Origin: DASRDB01 sp035652815
GTDB taxonomy: Bacteria > Chloroflexota > Ktedonobacteria > Ktedonobacterales > Ktedonobacteraceae
Reading direction: 5' to 3'
NCBI GenBank assembly: GCA_035652815.1
Contig: DASRDB010000019.1
Coordinates: forward strand, 434,001-498,000
DNA length: 64,000 bases
The translations under genes were made by a program, and so were the position numbers. The notes beneath the pieces are model-generated. The model worked only from the letters and a program-made list of their open reading frames with translations, made no database searches and was not told where the DNA came from. Positions 33,391-41,583 of the stretch are shown here, one piece after another. The first letter of the stretch is position 1, and every line of letters begins with the position of its first letter.

Positions 33391-34059
33391 CTAAGCTTTG
33401 GCAGTTTCCGCCGAAACCTGGACTCTCAAACCGGCAGGTGTAATGGCGCGTTGTAGCCAGCCAAGAGAGAGCTCTACAATGATAGCAAACAAGGCTACCG
33501 GAAGCGAACCTGCCAGCAGTTGGGTGTTATCAAACTCACGTATACCAAGATAGATGTATTCCCCGTATCCCCCTCCACCGACAATGGCGGCAAGTGTAGC
33601 TGTAGCAACGATTTGTACTGCGGAGGTACGCACGCCCGCCGCAATGGTTGGTAAAACGAGAGGTGTTTGAACACGTGTAATAATCTGCCAGGTGGTCATA
33701 CCCATCCCTCGAGCCGCCTCAATCATGGCAGGATCAATGCCACGAATGGCGGTATAGGTATTCAACAAAATCGGCGGAATACCCAGGATTGTCAGGGCTA
33801 GCAGCGCCAGTTTAAATCCGAGACCAAGCAAAGGATAGACGAGGGCAAAAAATGCTATGATCGGAATAGCCCTTACCATGCCGCTCAGATTGACAGCTAG
33901 AAATGAAGCCAGAGGGCTGCGAGATACGGCTATACCCAGCGGTATGCTAATTACAATTGCCAGCACAATAGCAAGAAGACATATTTTGAGGAAATCCAGA
34001 GTATGCCCCAGATAGTCATTACTCGGGTCGGTGATAAACCTTATCAAGTCGTTGAGCAT
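33391..34059 (-). CDS. OpuC-type ABC transporter permease (second)
   Basis: 222 residues, about six membrane helices, with the permease EAA loop ARGMGMTTWQIITRVQTPLV that docks on the ATPase. The family signature region IGIPPILLNTYTAIRGIDPAMIEAARGMG is typical of OpuCB/OpuCD and YehW/YehY proteins. AAAGGAG precedes ATG 34059; the previous permease gene ends 31 bases upstream. The two permeases are about half alike and should form a heterodimer. Confidence 0.92.
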   Translation of the reverse strand: MLNDLIRFITDPSNDYLGHTLDFLKICLLAIVLAIVISIPLGIAVSRSPLASFLAVNLSGMVRAIPIIAFFALVYPLLGLGFKLALLALTILGIPPILLNTYTAIRGIDPAMIEAARGMGMTTWQIITRVQTPLVLPTIAAGVRTSAVQIVATATLAAIVGGGGYGEYIYLGIREFDNTQLLAGSLPVALFAIIVELSLGWLQRAITPAGLRVQVSAETAKA

Positions 34060-34090
34060 AGCTTTTCTCCTTTAATATGCTGCCCTGGAT

Positions 34091-34747
34091 TTATGCTACG
34101 GAAAGCGCGCTGCGACCTCGATTGAGAACAACCTGCAGAGCAAGCAAAAGCAAATCGGCGAGAAGAGCGATAATGGTAATCAAGAGAGCTCCAGCAAACA
34201 ACTGGTCATTATTGAGATTCTGAAAACCTATGAAAATAAGTGTCCCTAAACTTGGTACACCTACAAGTTGCGATAACGAAACGATACCAATCGTTGTCAC
34301 CGTTGCAAGCCGTATACCTGCTACAATCACAGGGAGAGCAAGCGGTAATGTAACTCGTATGAGCCTTTGCCAGCGACTCATCCCCATGGCTCGTGCTGCC
34401 TCAAGGAGTAAAGGGTCTACACCCTCTATACCCGCCACCGTGTTACGGATCAAGGCTAACTGATTATAGATAACTAGCGGAATAATCACAGTGGGCATAT
34501 TCAGTCCGGTAAATATTACAAGGACACCCAGAAAAGCCATAGCTGGAATACTGTACATTGCTCCCGTGAGCGTAATTAGCGGTGTATAGAGCCGACGGTA
34601 ACGAGCTACCATGATACCAATGGGTATAGCAATGATTAAAGAAATAAGCATCGTAATACCAACAATGGTCATGTGTTGGATAAACAAGTTGGGAATGCTG
34701 TTAGGATCGGTCATATCGTAGTTACCTGGATCGAACAGATAGCTCAT
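34091..34747 (-). CDS. OpuC-type ABC transporter permease (first)
   Basis: 218 residues, six membrane helices, with the EAA loop ARAMGMSRWQRLIRVTLPLA and the signature LIRNTVAGIEGVDPLLLEAA. ATG 34747 has AAAGGAAA upstream; the longer open frame to 34924 would run into the ATPase gene in a different frame and lacks permease features, so the short form is used. Second gene of the operon. Confidence 0.92.
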   Translation of the reverse strand: MSYLFDPGNYDMTDPNSIPNLFIQHMTIVGITMLISLIIAIPIGIMVARYRRLYTPLITLTGAMYSIPAMAFLGVLVIFTGLNMPTVIIPLVIYNQLALIRNTVAGIEGVDPLLLEAARAMGMSRWQRLIRVTLPLALPVIVAGIRLATVTTIGIVSLSQLVGVPSLGTLIFIGFQNLNNDQLFAGALLITIIALLADLLLLALQVVLNRGRSALSVA

Positions 34748-34805
34748 AAATTTCCTTTGCCTCCCTTTAGTGATACAATTCGCCTGATGTAGGGACGCAC
34801 CTTTC

Positions 34806-35816
34806 CTATAGTCTGGTCTCTTCAACAACCTCTTTATGACTTCTAGTCTTTGTAATTGCGGCGTTAATGCTATCGAGGGTGATATATCCGAGAGGTTCGT
34901 GTGAATTTTCGTCTTGTACGGCAATTGCGGGGGAGTTGGTTTCGAGGAGTTTCAACAGGGCTTCGAGCAGGGTAGCATCCGAGTTAGTCATAGGTACATC
35001 TCCCCAATGTGCCGACGAGACGGCCTCCGGTCTATTATCGAGCGCATCAACTACAGGCAGGTATTCAAGCTGGCGCAGTACGTTATCGGCTCCCACAAGC
35101 TGGCGGACGTAGTTACTCGCCGGGCTTACCAGCAAGTCAACCGGGGTGCCTGTTTGCATCAGTTTTCCTTCGTGCATGACTGCGATCTGGTCTCCAAGCT
35201 TGAACGCCTCTTCCATATCATGAGAGACAAACAGGATAGTTTTGCGTACATCGCGCTGAATGCGCAGCAACTCGTCCTGCATGCGCGCTCTGGTGATGGC
35301 GTCAAGCGCTCCAAAGGGTTCATCCATGAGCAGAATAGCGGGGTCGGTCGCCAGCGCCCTTGCCAGTCCTACGCGCTGCTGTTGCCCACCCGAAAGCTGG
35401 CGTGGAAAACGCTTGCGATACTCGGCTGGTGGCAGACCAACCAGTTCAAGCAATTCATCTACGCGCGCGTTCAGGCGCTGTTTTGTCCAGCCGCCCGCGA
35501 TCTCTGCCGTGACACGCACGTTTTCCGCGATGTTCATATGTGGAAATAAGCCAACCTGCTGAATGACGTAACCGATGCGCCGCCGCAATTCTATCGGATT
35601 TTCTTCCAGCACATTTTTTCCATCGATCAGAATCTGGCCGGAAGTCGGCTCGATCAGGCGGTTGACCATGCGCAACAGGGTGGTTTTACCGGAGCCAGAG
35701 GTTCCTACGAGCATACAGGTGCTGCCTTCAGGTACCTCGAAGCTAACTTGATCGACTGCCGGGTGGTCCGAACCAGAAAATTGTTTGGTGATCTGGTGAA
35801 ACGCGATTTTTGCCAT
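34806..35816 (-). CDS. opuCA: Glycine betaine/choline-type ABC transporter ATPase
   Basis: 336 residues: Walker A VGTSGSGKTTLLR, Q-loop IQQVGLFPHM, signature LSGGQQQRVGLARAL, Walker B ILLMDEPFGALD, H-loop FVSHDMEEA. A C-terminal part of about 90 residues (PMTNSDATLLEALLKLL...LGYITLDSI) resembles one CBS-like unit; in OpuA/OpuC relatives CBS domains sense ionic strength. AAGGAGG precedes ATG 35816. First gene of the operon; a TATAAT box lies about 45 bases upstream. Confidence 0.95.
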   Translation of the reverse strand: MAKIAFHQITKQFSGSDHPAVDQVSFEVPEGSTCMLVGTSGSGKTTLLRMVNRLIEPTSGQILIDGKNVLEENPIELRRRIGYVIQQVGLFPHMNIAENVRVTAEIAGGWTKQRLNARVDELLELVGLPPAEYRKRFPRQLSGGQQQRVGLARALATDPAILLMDEPFGALDAITRARMQDELLRIQRDVRKTILFVSHDMEEAFKLGDQIAVMHEGKLMQTGTPVDLLVSPASNYVRQLVGADNVLRQLEYLPVVDALDNRPEAVSSAHWGDVPMTNSDATLLEALLKLLETNSPAIAVQDENSHEPLGYITLDSINAAITKTRSHKEVVEETRL

Positions 35817-35862
35817 GCGTTGCCTCCTTTTTGGCTCTCCTGGCAGTTCGATAGACTCAGAG

Positions 35863-35891
35863 ATTATACGTCATCTATTGCCAGTTGTTCA
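35863..35891 (-). promoter_or_regulatory. Promoter of the OpuC-type operon
   Basis: On the minus strand TGAACA (35891-35886), 17 bases, perfect TATAAT (35868-35863). The -35 is weak (four of six). Confidence 0.5.
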
Positions 35892-36032
35892 CAAACACAA
35901 AAAATCACCCTTCTACACCCTTCTCAATCTCTTCTTTGTATACGGAAAGACCTGTGCTATTAGATGCAAAAATGGCACCTATCGGATAGACTTTGCAGGT
36001 TAGAACAAACAAACTGGATGAGTTATTCCCGG

Positions 36033-37349
36033 CTACTCAATATCTTCTTCTTCGAGCAGGTTGACCGGCAGGCAGACGGTAAATGTTGAACCTTCTCCCT
36101 CTTTGCTTTTGACCGAAACTGTGCCGCCATGTTCCTCGACAATTTGTCGCACGCTTGCCAGTCCGAGGCCGGTTCCTTTGATCTGTCCCTGCACGTTGCG
36201 GGCGCGGCGAAACTTATCGAAGATATGCGGCAAGTCGGTCGGAGGTATACCCATGCCCTGGTCGATGACACGCACGATAGCCCACGGTCCATCTTCTCGT
36301 TCTTCACGCGCAAGCTCAACGGTAATTGTACCACCTTGCGGACTATATTTGACCGCGTTTGAAAGCAGGTTGCCAAACATTCTTTCCAGGCGCGTCGTGT
36401 CCCACCAGCCGACCAGTTCTGGCACCTCCGTATTAATACGAAACGAGTGCTTTTTGCTTGTCTGAGCATATTCTGCGACCGCCATGTGCGCCAGCGCTAC
36501 CACGTCGGTCTCGCGCTGGTTCAGTTCAAGCGGCTTGCCCATTTGCAGGTGCGCAATATCCAGCAGTTCGTTAATCAGCGCGGTCATGCGCGTAGCCGCT
36601 TTGTCAATCCTTTGCAGTCCGTCGGCAAGCTGTTGTTTATCCGGTATATCCATTCGATCCACCGAGCGGCGCAACAACTGGGCAAACCCTTTCATCGTGG
36701 AGACAGGATTTTTCAAATCATGTGTGACAACCGAGAATAGCTCATCGCGCGCGTTAATCGCCTCCTGGGCCTGCGTATACAGCCGCGCATTCTCGATAGC
36801 GGCTGACCCCAGTTGCGCCAGTTGTATCAGCACCGCCTCATCGTCCTCGTTAAATTCTCCCGCGTATTTATCTGTTACTTGCAGCAGCCCGAGATTACGT
36901 CCATCCCGGCCAATAAGCGGTACCGCCAGCCAGCCGCGCAGGATCGGGTGCTTCCCGTTCTCTCCACTCAATTCCTGCCATTCAGGACGAGCCTCCAGTT
37001 CTACCTGCGTCATGCGGATGGGCTGATTCGACTGCGATACCTGGCTCGCCAGGGCCGAACCGCTGTACATATTGATGCGAACATGCCACTGCGCGTATTT
37101 TTCTGAAAATGAAGCCGCGCTGATTGTCTGCGTCCAGTATTCTTCGTTGGTCATGCTGGCAATGGCAAGATGCGCTCCAACGATGTCACGCGCCGCATCT
37201 GTGATATGTTGCAGGCTCTCTTCAAGTGAAAGTGTTGAGGTGATGAGCAGCGAAGCTTTTGCCAGCTTTTGCAGTTGTCTTGTCTGCTGCTTTTCGCTCT
37301 GGACTATTTCTTGCTGCGTTTTTTCCTGTATCGGGCTGCTATCATTCAC
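36033..37349 (-). CDS. GAF-domain sensor histidine kinase (orphan)
   Basis: 438 residues, cytosolic. An N-terminal GAF (about 40-195; LGLLQVTDKYAGEFNEDDEA, LAQLGSAAIENARLY) is followed by HisKA with H-box SVVTHDLKNPVSTMKGFA and HATPase_c with GNLLSNAVKYSP, DQGMGIP, FDKFRRA and GTGLGLASVRQIVEEHGG. All motifs intact. No response regulator is adjacent, so its partner is elsewhere. The ribosome site before ATG 37349 is weak. Divergent from the sedolisin gene. Confidence 0.93.
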   Translation of the reverse strand: MNDSSPIQEKTQQEIVQSEKQQTRQLQKLAKASLLITSTLSLEESLQHITDAARDIVGAHLAIASMTNEEYWTQTISAASFSEKYAQWHVRINMYSGSALASQVSQSNQPIRMTQVELEARPEWQELSGENGKHPILRGWLAVPLIGRDGRNLGLLQVTDKYAGEFNEDDEAVLIQLAQLGSAAIENARLYTQAQEAINARDELFSVVTHDLKNPVSTMKGFAQLLRRSVDRMDIPDKQQLADGLQRIDKAATRMTALINELLDIAHLQMGKPLELNQRETDVVALAHMAVAEYAQTSKKHSFRINTEVPELVGWWDTTRLERMFGNLLSNAVKYSPQGGTITVELAREEREDGPWAIVRVIDQGMGIPPTDLPHIFDKFRRARNVQGQIKGTGLGLASVRQIVEEHGGTVSVKSKEGEGSTFTVCLPVNLLEEEDIE

Positions 37350-37468
37350 GGTCCATTCTAATCCTTCTCGTCCTGAACTATTCCCGGCATATTGCCGCGT
37401 TACTCTATCTTAGTGGATTTGTTCTATCGTGGCAAGCACAGCCATAAGATCGTGTTCTACTAATTATT

Positions 37469-37547
37469 CAGACCAGGGCGACCGCCAGGGTACGCCCCTA
37501 CGAAAATGGCTATAGTAGGGGCGTACCCTGGCGGTCGCCCTGGTCTG
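37469..37547. repeat. Perfect 33-bp inverted repeat
   Basis: Left arm 37469-37501 and right arm 37515-37547 are exact reverse complements (core GGGCGACCGCCAGGGTACG), with a 13-base loop. It stands between the divergent histidine kinase and sedolisin genes, 85 bases before the sedolisin start, and is unrelated in sequence to the TGTCATCCTGAG family. Confidence 0.95.
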
Positions 37548-37631
37548 TTATCCCCCAAGCAAACGTATTTCCCCGTTTATCTTTGTATATCAGGCTATCG
37601 TAGCGCGTATTTTTTAGTGTGGAGAGTTTTA

Positions 37632-40016
37632 ATGCATCGTACCTTGATTCGCAGGCTAGGAATTGTGTCCGTTGGTATCCTCATCATCGGCGTCAGCATT
37701 CTTAGCGTTGCCTTGATTGCTCGCGCAAGACAAAATTCGCCGTATATTCTTACGGGGCAGAATGCTCCCCTTGTCAGTCGCGCGCATATGCTGGGACCGG
37801 CGGACGCCCAGCAGCAACTCAGCCTCTCAGTCGGCTTGCAGTTGCGCAACCTCCCGCAATTGGAAGACTTGCTCGCTCAACTGTATAATCCCCGTTCTCC
37901 GATGTATCATCACTTCCTTACCGCTCAGCAGTTTGTCGAGCAGTTCGCTCCAACTCCTGACCAGGTGCAGCAGGTCAAAAGTTATTTACAGCAGGGCGGT
38001 TTAAACATCACCTCTGTGTCCTCGAATGGTTTATTGATCGATGCCACCGCCACCGTTGCCCAGGCGTCGGCGTTGTTCCAGGTAACTATCAACAATTATG
38101 TGCTGGGCAGCAACACCTTTTTTGCTAACGCCAATCCGCCCGTTATCCCAGGCTCGCTCTCATCCATCATTGCCTCCATCGGCGGACTCGACAACAGCGT
38201 CAAAATGCACCCGCTCTATCATCTCGTTGGCTCTGGACACGGCAAATCGAAACTGCCGTTGAACTTGCCCCACGCGAATGTAAGCGGCTACGGCCCGACC
38301 GAACTGAGCGGGGCCTATGATGCCACGCCGCTGCACCAGGCAGGCATTGATGGCAGCAATCAGACCGTCGCCGTCTTTGAACTCGACGGCTATCAGAGCA
38401 GCGACATCACCCAGTATTTGCAAAACTATAATCTTGGCACCCCGAACATCAGCAATGTCCTTGTCGATGGCTATGATGGCTCGGCAGGCCAGGGCGCAAT
38501 TGAAGTGGAACTCGATATCGAAGTTGTCGCGGCGATGGCTCCCAAAGCAAACCAGATCGTCTACGAAGGCCCCAACACTACCCAGGGCGTCAACGACACC
38601 TACAACAAAATCGTCAGCGATAACAAGGCCCAGATCACCACGATTAGCTGGGGCGAGTGCGAGGCGCAGAGCGGCAATGCCGAATTGCAAACCCTTGACA
38701 ATATCTTCAGCCAGGGCGCTGCCGAAGGTATCGCCATGTACGCCGCCGCAGGTGACTCCGGTGCTTACGATTGCAACGACACCAACCTCGCCGTAGACTC
38801 TCCCGCCGGTGACCCCAATATCACAGGTGTTGGCGGCACCAACCTGCAATTGAACAACGGCGCGTATGGCAGCGAATCCGTCTGGAGTAATCCTTCGGAT
38901 ACGCAGCGCAGCCCGAAAGGTTCCGGTGGCGGCGGTGGCCTGAGCAGCTACTTCAAGCAGCCTTCCTGGCAGCAAGGCCCCGGCGTGCAAAATCAGTACA
39001 GCAACGGCAATCGTGAAGTGCCCGATGTCTCAGCCGATGCCGACCCCGCTACCGGCTACGCGGTCTATTGCACTGTCACCGCCGCAGGTTGCTCGTCAAG
39101 CGGCTGGATCGTTGTAGGGGGCACCAGCGCCGCCGCGCCAATGTGGGCTGGCAGCACCGCGCTCATCAACGAATACCTGCAACAGCAGCAGAAATCGCGC
39201 CTGGGTTTCGCCAATCCCACGCTCTATGCTCTCACCAGCGCAAACCCGCAGTACGCGCCGTTCCATGATATCACCTCCGGCACCAATCTTTATTATCCAG
39301 CTACGACAGGCTATGACGAAGCAAGCGGCATTGGTTCGCCGGATATCTACAATATCGCTCGTGATGTCGCGGCTGGCGTAACCCCGCCTCCTTCGCCTTC
39401 GCCCACGCCAAATCCCAGCCCGACCAGTACGGCTACTCCCGCGCCAACAGACACTTCGACACCGACACCAGCGCCGACCGACACCTCGACGCCCACTCCG
39501 GCTCCGACGGATACTTCAACGCCTACGCCGCCCAATGGAAACTCGTTGATCCAGAACGGCGATTTCGAGATGGGGTCGGCCTACTGGCAGGAGAACTCCA
39601 CCGGCGGCTATGAGCTAGTCGATTCGACCAACCCGCATTCTGGCAACTACAGCGCCTATCTCTGTGGGTATGCTCAATGTAACGACAGCATCAGCCAGGA
39701 TTTCACCGTCCCAGATAGCGCCTCGAGCATCACCATCAGCTACTGGTGGTACGGCAAAACGAGTCGCACTTCCAGCGCCTGCAGCGATACACTCACCGTG
39801 TCCCTACTCGACGCTAGCGGCAATACCATCGGCAAGGTGCATGCCTCCTGCAATAGCGATGCCAACCAGCAGTGGCAGCAAGTCACCTTCGATGCCACCA
39901 GCCTGCTGTCCAACTACGCCGGTCAAACCGTCACCCTCGTTTTCAACGCGCAAACCGGAGCAGGCAGCAAGACGACTGCTTACTTTGTCGATGATGTGGA
40001 TGTAGAGGCGGCATAG
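37632..40016 (+). CDS. Secreted S53 peptidase (sedolisin/kumamolisin) with C-terminal binding domain
   Basis: 794 residues. A signal helix (LGIVSVGILIIGVSILSVAL) precedes the pro-kumamolisin activation domain (about 55-200; YNPRSPMYHHFLTAQQFVEQ) and the S53 catalytic domain (about 220-590): Glu291 and Asp295 (EVELD), oxyanion Asp375 (AAGDSGAYD) and Ser499 (GGTSAAAP), and calcium-site DEASGIGSPDIY. These acid peptidases cut proteins at low pH outside the cell. A Pro/Thr linker with three TPAPTDTS-like repeats leads to a C-terminal jelly-roll (CBM4/9-like) domain (LIQNGDFEMGSAYW...FVDDVDVEA). ATG 37632 has GGAGAG six bases upstream; the frame is open into the 33-bp inverted repeat but that part is not protein-like. 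Confidence 0.95.
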   Translation: MHRTLIRRLGIVSVGILIIGVSILSVALIARARQNSPYILTGQNAPLVSRAHMLGPADAQQQLSLSVGLQLRNLPQLEDLLAQLYNPRSPMYHHFLTAQQFVEQFAPTPDQVQQVKSYLQQGGLNITSVSSNGLLIDATATVAQASALFQVTINNYVLGSNTFFANANPPVIPGSLSSIIASIGGLDNSVKMHPLYHLVGSGHGKSKLPLNLPHANVSGYGPTELSGAYDATPLHQAGIDGSNQTVAVFELDGYQSSDITQYLQNYNLGTPNISNVLVDGYDGSAGQGAIEVELDIEVVAAMAPKANQIVYEGPNTTQGVNDTYNKIVSDNKAQITTISWGECEAQSGNAELQTLDNIFSQGAAEGIAMYAAAGDSGAYDCNDTNLAVDSPAGDPNITGVGGTNLQLNNGAYGSESVWSNPSDTQRSPKGSGGGGGLSSYFKQPSWQQGPGVQNQYSNGNREVPDVSADADPATGYAVYCTVTAAGCSSSGWIVVGGTSAAAPMWAGSTALINEYLQQQQKSRLGFANPTLYALTSANPQYAPFHDITSGTNLYYPATTGYDEASGIGSPDIYNIARDVAAGVTPPPSPSPTPNPSPTSTATPAPTDTSTPTPAPTDTSTPTPAPTDTSTPTPPNGNSLIQNGDFEMGSAYWQENSTGGYELVDSTNPHSGNYSAYLCGYAQCNDSISQDFTVPDSASSITISYWWYGKTSRTSSACSDTLTVSLLDASGNTIGKVHASCNSDANQQWQQVTFDATSLLSNYAGQTVTLVFNAQTGAGSKTTAYFVDDVDVEAA

Positions 40017-40030
40017 AGGTATCAACGCTT

Positions 40031-40080
40031 AAAGCGAGAGAAGATAGGTACACATCTATAGCCTCTTCTCTCGCTTTTAT
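40031..40080 (+). terminator. Terminator of the sedolisin gene
   Basis: AAAGCGAGAGAAGA (40031-40044) pairs perfectly with TCTTCTCTCGCTTT (40064-40077), then TTAT. Likely works for both converging genes. Confidence 0.85.
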
Positions 40081-40164
40081 ATGGCCCCTTTCGACGTTTC
40101 GACTGCAAGGTGCAGAGCAGCCAGCAGAATGAGACGAGCAGAGTACCGGAAGATCTCCGTCAGG

Positions 40165-40584
40165 TTACTTGAGTACTTTCCTGAGCATTGCGACAATTGC
40201 CCCTGCGAAGGCGATACCCCTGAGTGCCACCTTCGTTACGGCGAGTATCGGTTGAACGCTCACTCCATCTGGCCCGGCGATGATGACCGCAACGGGCCTT
40301 CCCATTGAACCGCCACCCCCACCGACACCACCGCCCCCACCTGCGTTCTCAGCTTGAGATGAATCTCCAGTCCGCTTCCCTGCTGGCCCGAATCCTGATC
40401 CCGATCCAAAACCGCCTACGGCGCTGACTTCACTGGCTGTAATCACCGTGTAGTTACCGCTTACTACCGGTTCGCTAAACACTGCTTTTGCCTGGGCTGC
40501 CGAGAAAATCCGCTCCATTGAAGTAATTAGTTGTTGGTCTCTTTGCGTGGTAGATGCGAGAGCCTCATTTGTTGCATTGATCAT
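40165..40584 (-). CDS. ytfJ: YtfJ/GerW-family sporulation protein
   Basis: 139 residues of the Spore_YtfJ family. Marks: FSEPVVSGNYTVITASEVSA, a glycine-rich middle (FGSGSGFGPAG, GGGGGVGGGGG), and PVAVIIAGPDGVSVQPI. In Bacillus GerW is needed for normal spore germination. AAAGGAG precedes ATG 40584, and the ATG overlaps the TGA of the upstream small membrane protein gene (ATGA), so the two are translationally coupled. Supports a spore-forming host. Confidence 0.85.
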   Translation of the reverse strand: MINATNEALASTTQRDQQLITSMERIFSAAQAKAVFSEPVVSGNYTVITASEVSAVGGFGSGSGFGPAGKRTGDSSQAENAGGGGGVGGGGGSMGRPVAVIIAGPDGVSVQPILAVTKVALRGIAFAGAIVAMLRKVLK

Positions 40585-40859
40585 GAAATGTTCTCCTTTC
40601 GTCGTTTGCGCGCGAGTACACCGGCAAGGGTGATAATCACTCCAGCGCTAAGCAATGCCAACTGGAGAAGACGGGTGACATCGACAATGGGAAGACGTTT
40701 TACCTCTCCGTTCTTTTCCACCAGCACAGAGGTTGGCCGGTTCCAGACAAAGATGCCAATTGGCAAACGGACGATGAATGCCTGAGATTGGGGAGTGATC
40801 GTATAATTATTCACCATCACCGGCGTGCCAGTAACCAGTAGTCGTTGAAACACCTGCAT
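40581..40859 (-). CDS. Small membrane protein coupled to YtfJ
   Basis: 92 residues, not recognised. The N-terminal 60 are polar with beta character (VNNYTITPQSQAFIVRLPIG, VLVEKNGEVKRLPIVDVTR), then one membrane helix (LLQLALLSAGVIITLAGVLA) and a basic end (RKRRKEN), so the tail is probably cytosolic. AGAGGT precedes ATG 40859. Its stop overlaps the ytfJ start, which suggests a shared role at the forespore or cell membrane (inference). Confidence 0.75.
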   Translation of the reverse strand: MQVFQRLLVTGTPVMVNNYTITPQSQAFIVRLPIGIFVWNRPTSVLVEKNGEVKRLPIVDVTRLLQLALLSAGVIITLAGVLARKRRKENIS

Positions 40860-41193
40860 ATTTGTACCTCTGTTTACAACCTGCTACTTTTTCGGGACGG
40901 ACATTTATCAGGCCGACTGCGCGTGTCTTTTCCGTTGCTTTTCCGCTTTTAGAGCTTTATCAAGGCAACCTACTCAAGTATAGCACGCTTCAGATAGAAA
41001 GCATAAACCTCTGCTTCGCAATTTCCCATTTCCGCGTTTCACGAAGTATTACCAGGATGCAAATGGGGATACTCAAGCCGGGGCATCTCGATAACTGATG
41101 GATACTTGCTGAGCCAGATGCAACTCCGCACACTTTGAAACGTATTTGCAATAAGCAAGACTATGTGTAATGAAATAGGAGGAGCAACACAAC
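40860..41193. other. 334-base intergenic region, no gene seen
   Basis: Lies between the divergent ytfJ pair and the 107-residue membrane protein. It has a TGCTATACT extended -10-like box on the minus strand (near 40978-40986) that could serve the ytfJ pair. No repeat of the dispersed families and no RNA gene recognised. Confidence 0.4.
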
Positions 41194-41517
41194 ATGATGC
41201 CGCAAAGGGAAGCCAGTGAACAGGTCGATTCGACCTATGGAAGATACGAAGGCGACCAGACATTTGAGCGTCGAGCGCACGAGACCTTTTACGAGCAGCC
41301 GTTGGGTAGAGGGCCAGCAGATAAAGTGTACCCAGCGCTGCCCGATAATAAGAATCTGCTCCGACTCTTAACATTTGTAGTTGCGATAGCGGCCTTGATA
41401 GCATTCAGCTTTATATGCCTGATTATCGCCGGAGGAACAGGAGGCTGGATCAGTTTTTGCGCAGCCTGTTTAGCCACGTTCATTATAGCTGTCGTTGTAA
41501 TCGACAAAATCAAGTGA
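41194..41517 (+). CDS. Small two-helix membrane protein
   Basis: 107 residues, not recognised. A polar N-terminal 50 (EASEQVDSTYGRYEGDQTFE) is followed by two close membrane helices (LTFVVAIAALIAFSFICLII and WISFCAACLATFIIAVVVI) and a short basic end. Both ends are probably cytosolic. AGGAGGAG lies about ten bases upstream of the ATG pair at 41194/41197. A strong hairpin follows. Confidence 0.7.
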   Translation: MMPQREASEQVDSTYGRYEGDQTFERRAHETFYEQPLGRGPADKVYPALPDNKNLLRLLTFVVAIAALIAFSFICLIIAGGTGGWISFCAACLATFIIAVVVIDKIK

Positions 41518-41521
41518 AAGT

Positions 41522-41558
41522 GAAGCCAGGGAAAGGATCTATTGCTTTCCCTGGCTTC
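41522..41558. terminator. Bidirectional terminator
   Basis: GAAGCCAGGGAAAG (41522-41535) and CTTTCCCTGGCTTC (41545-41558) form a perfect 14-bp stem between convergent genes. Confidence 0.8.
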
Positions 41559-41583
41559 GTTTGAGTAACTTGTTCCTCTTCTG

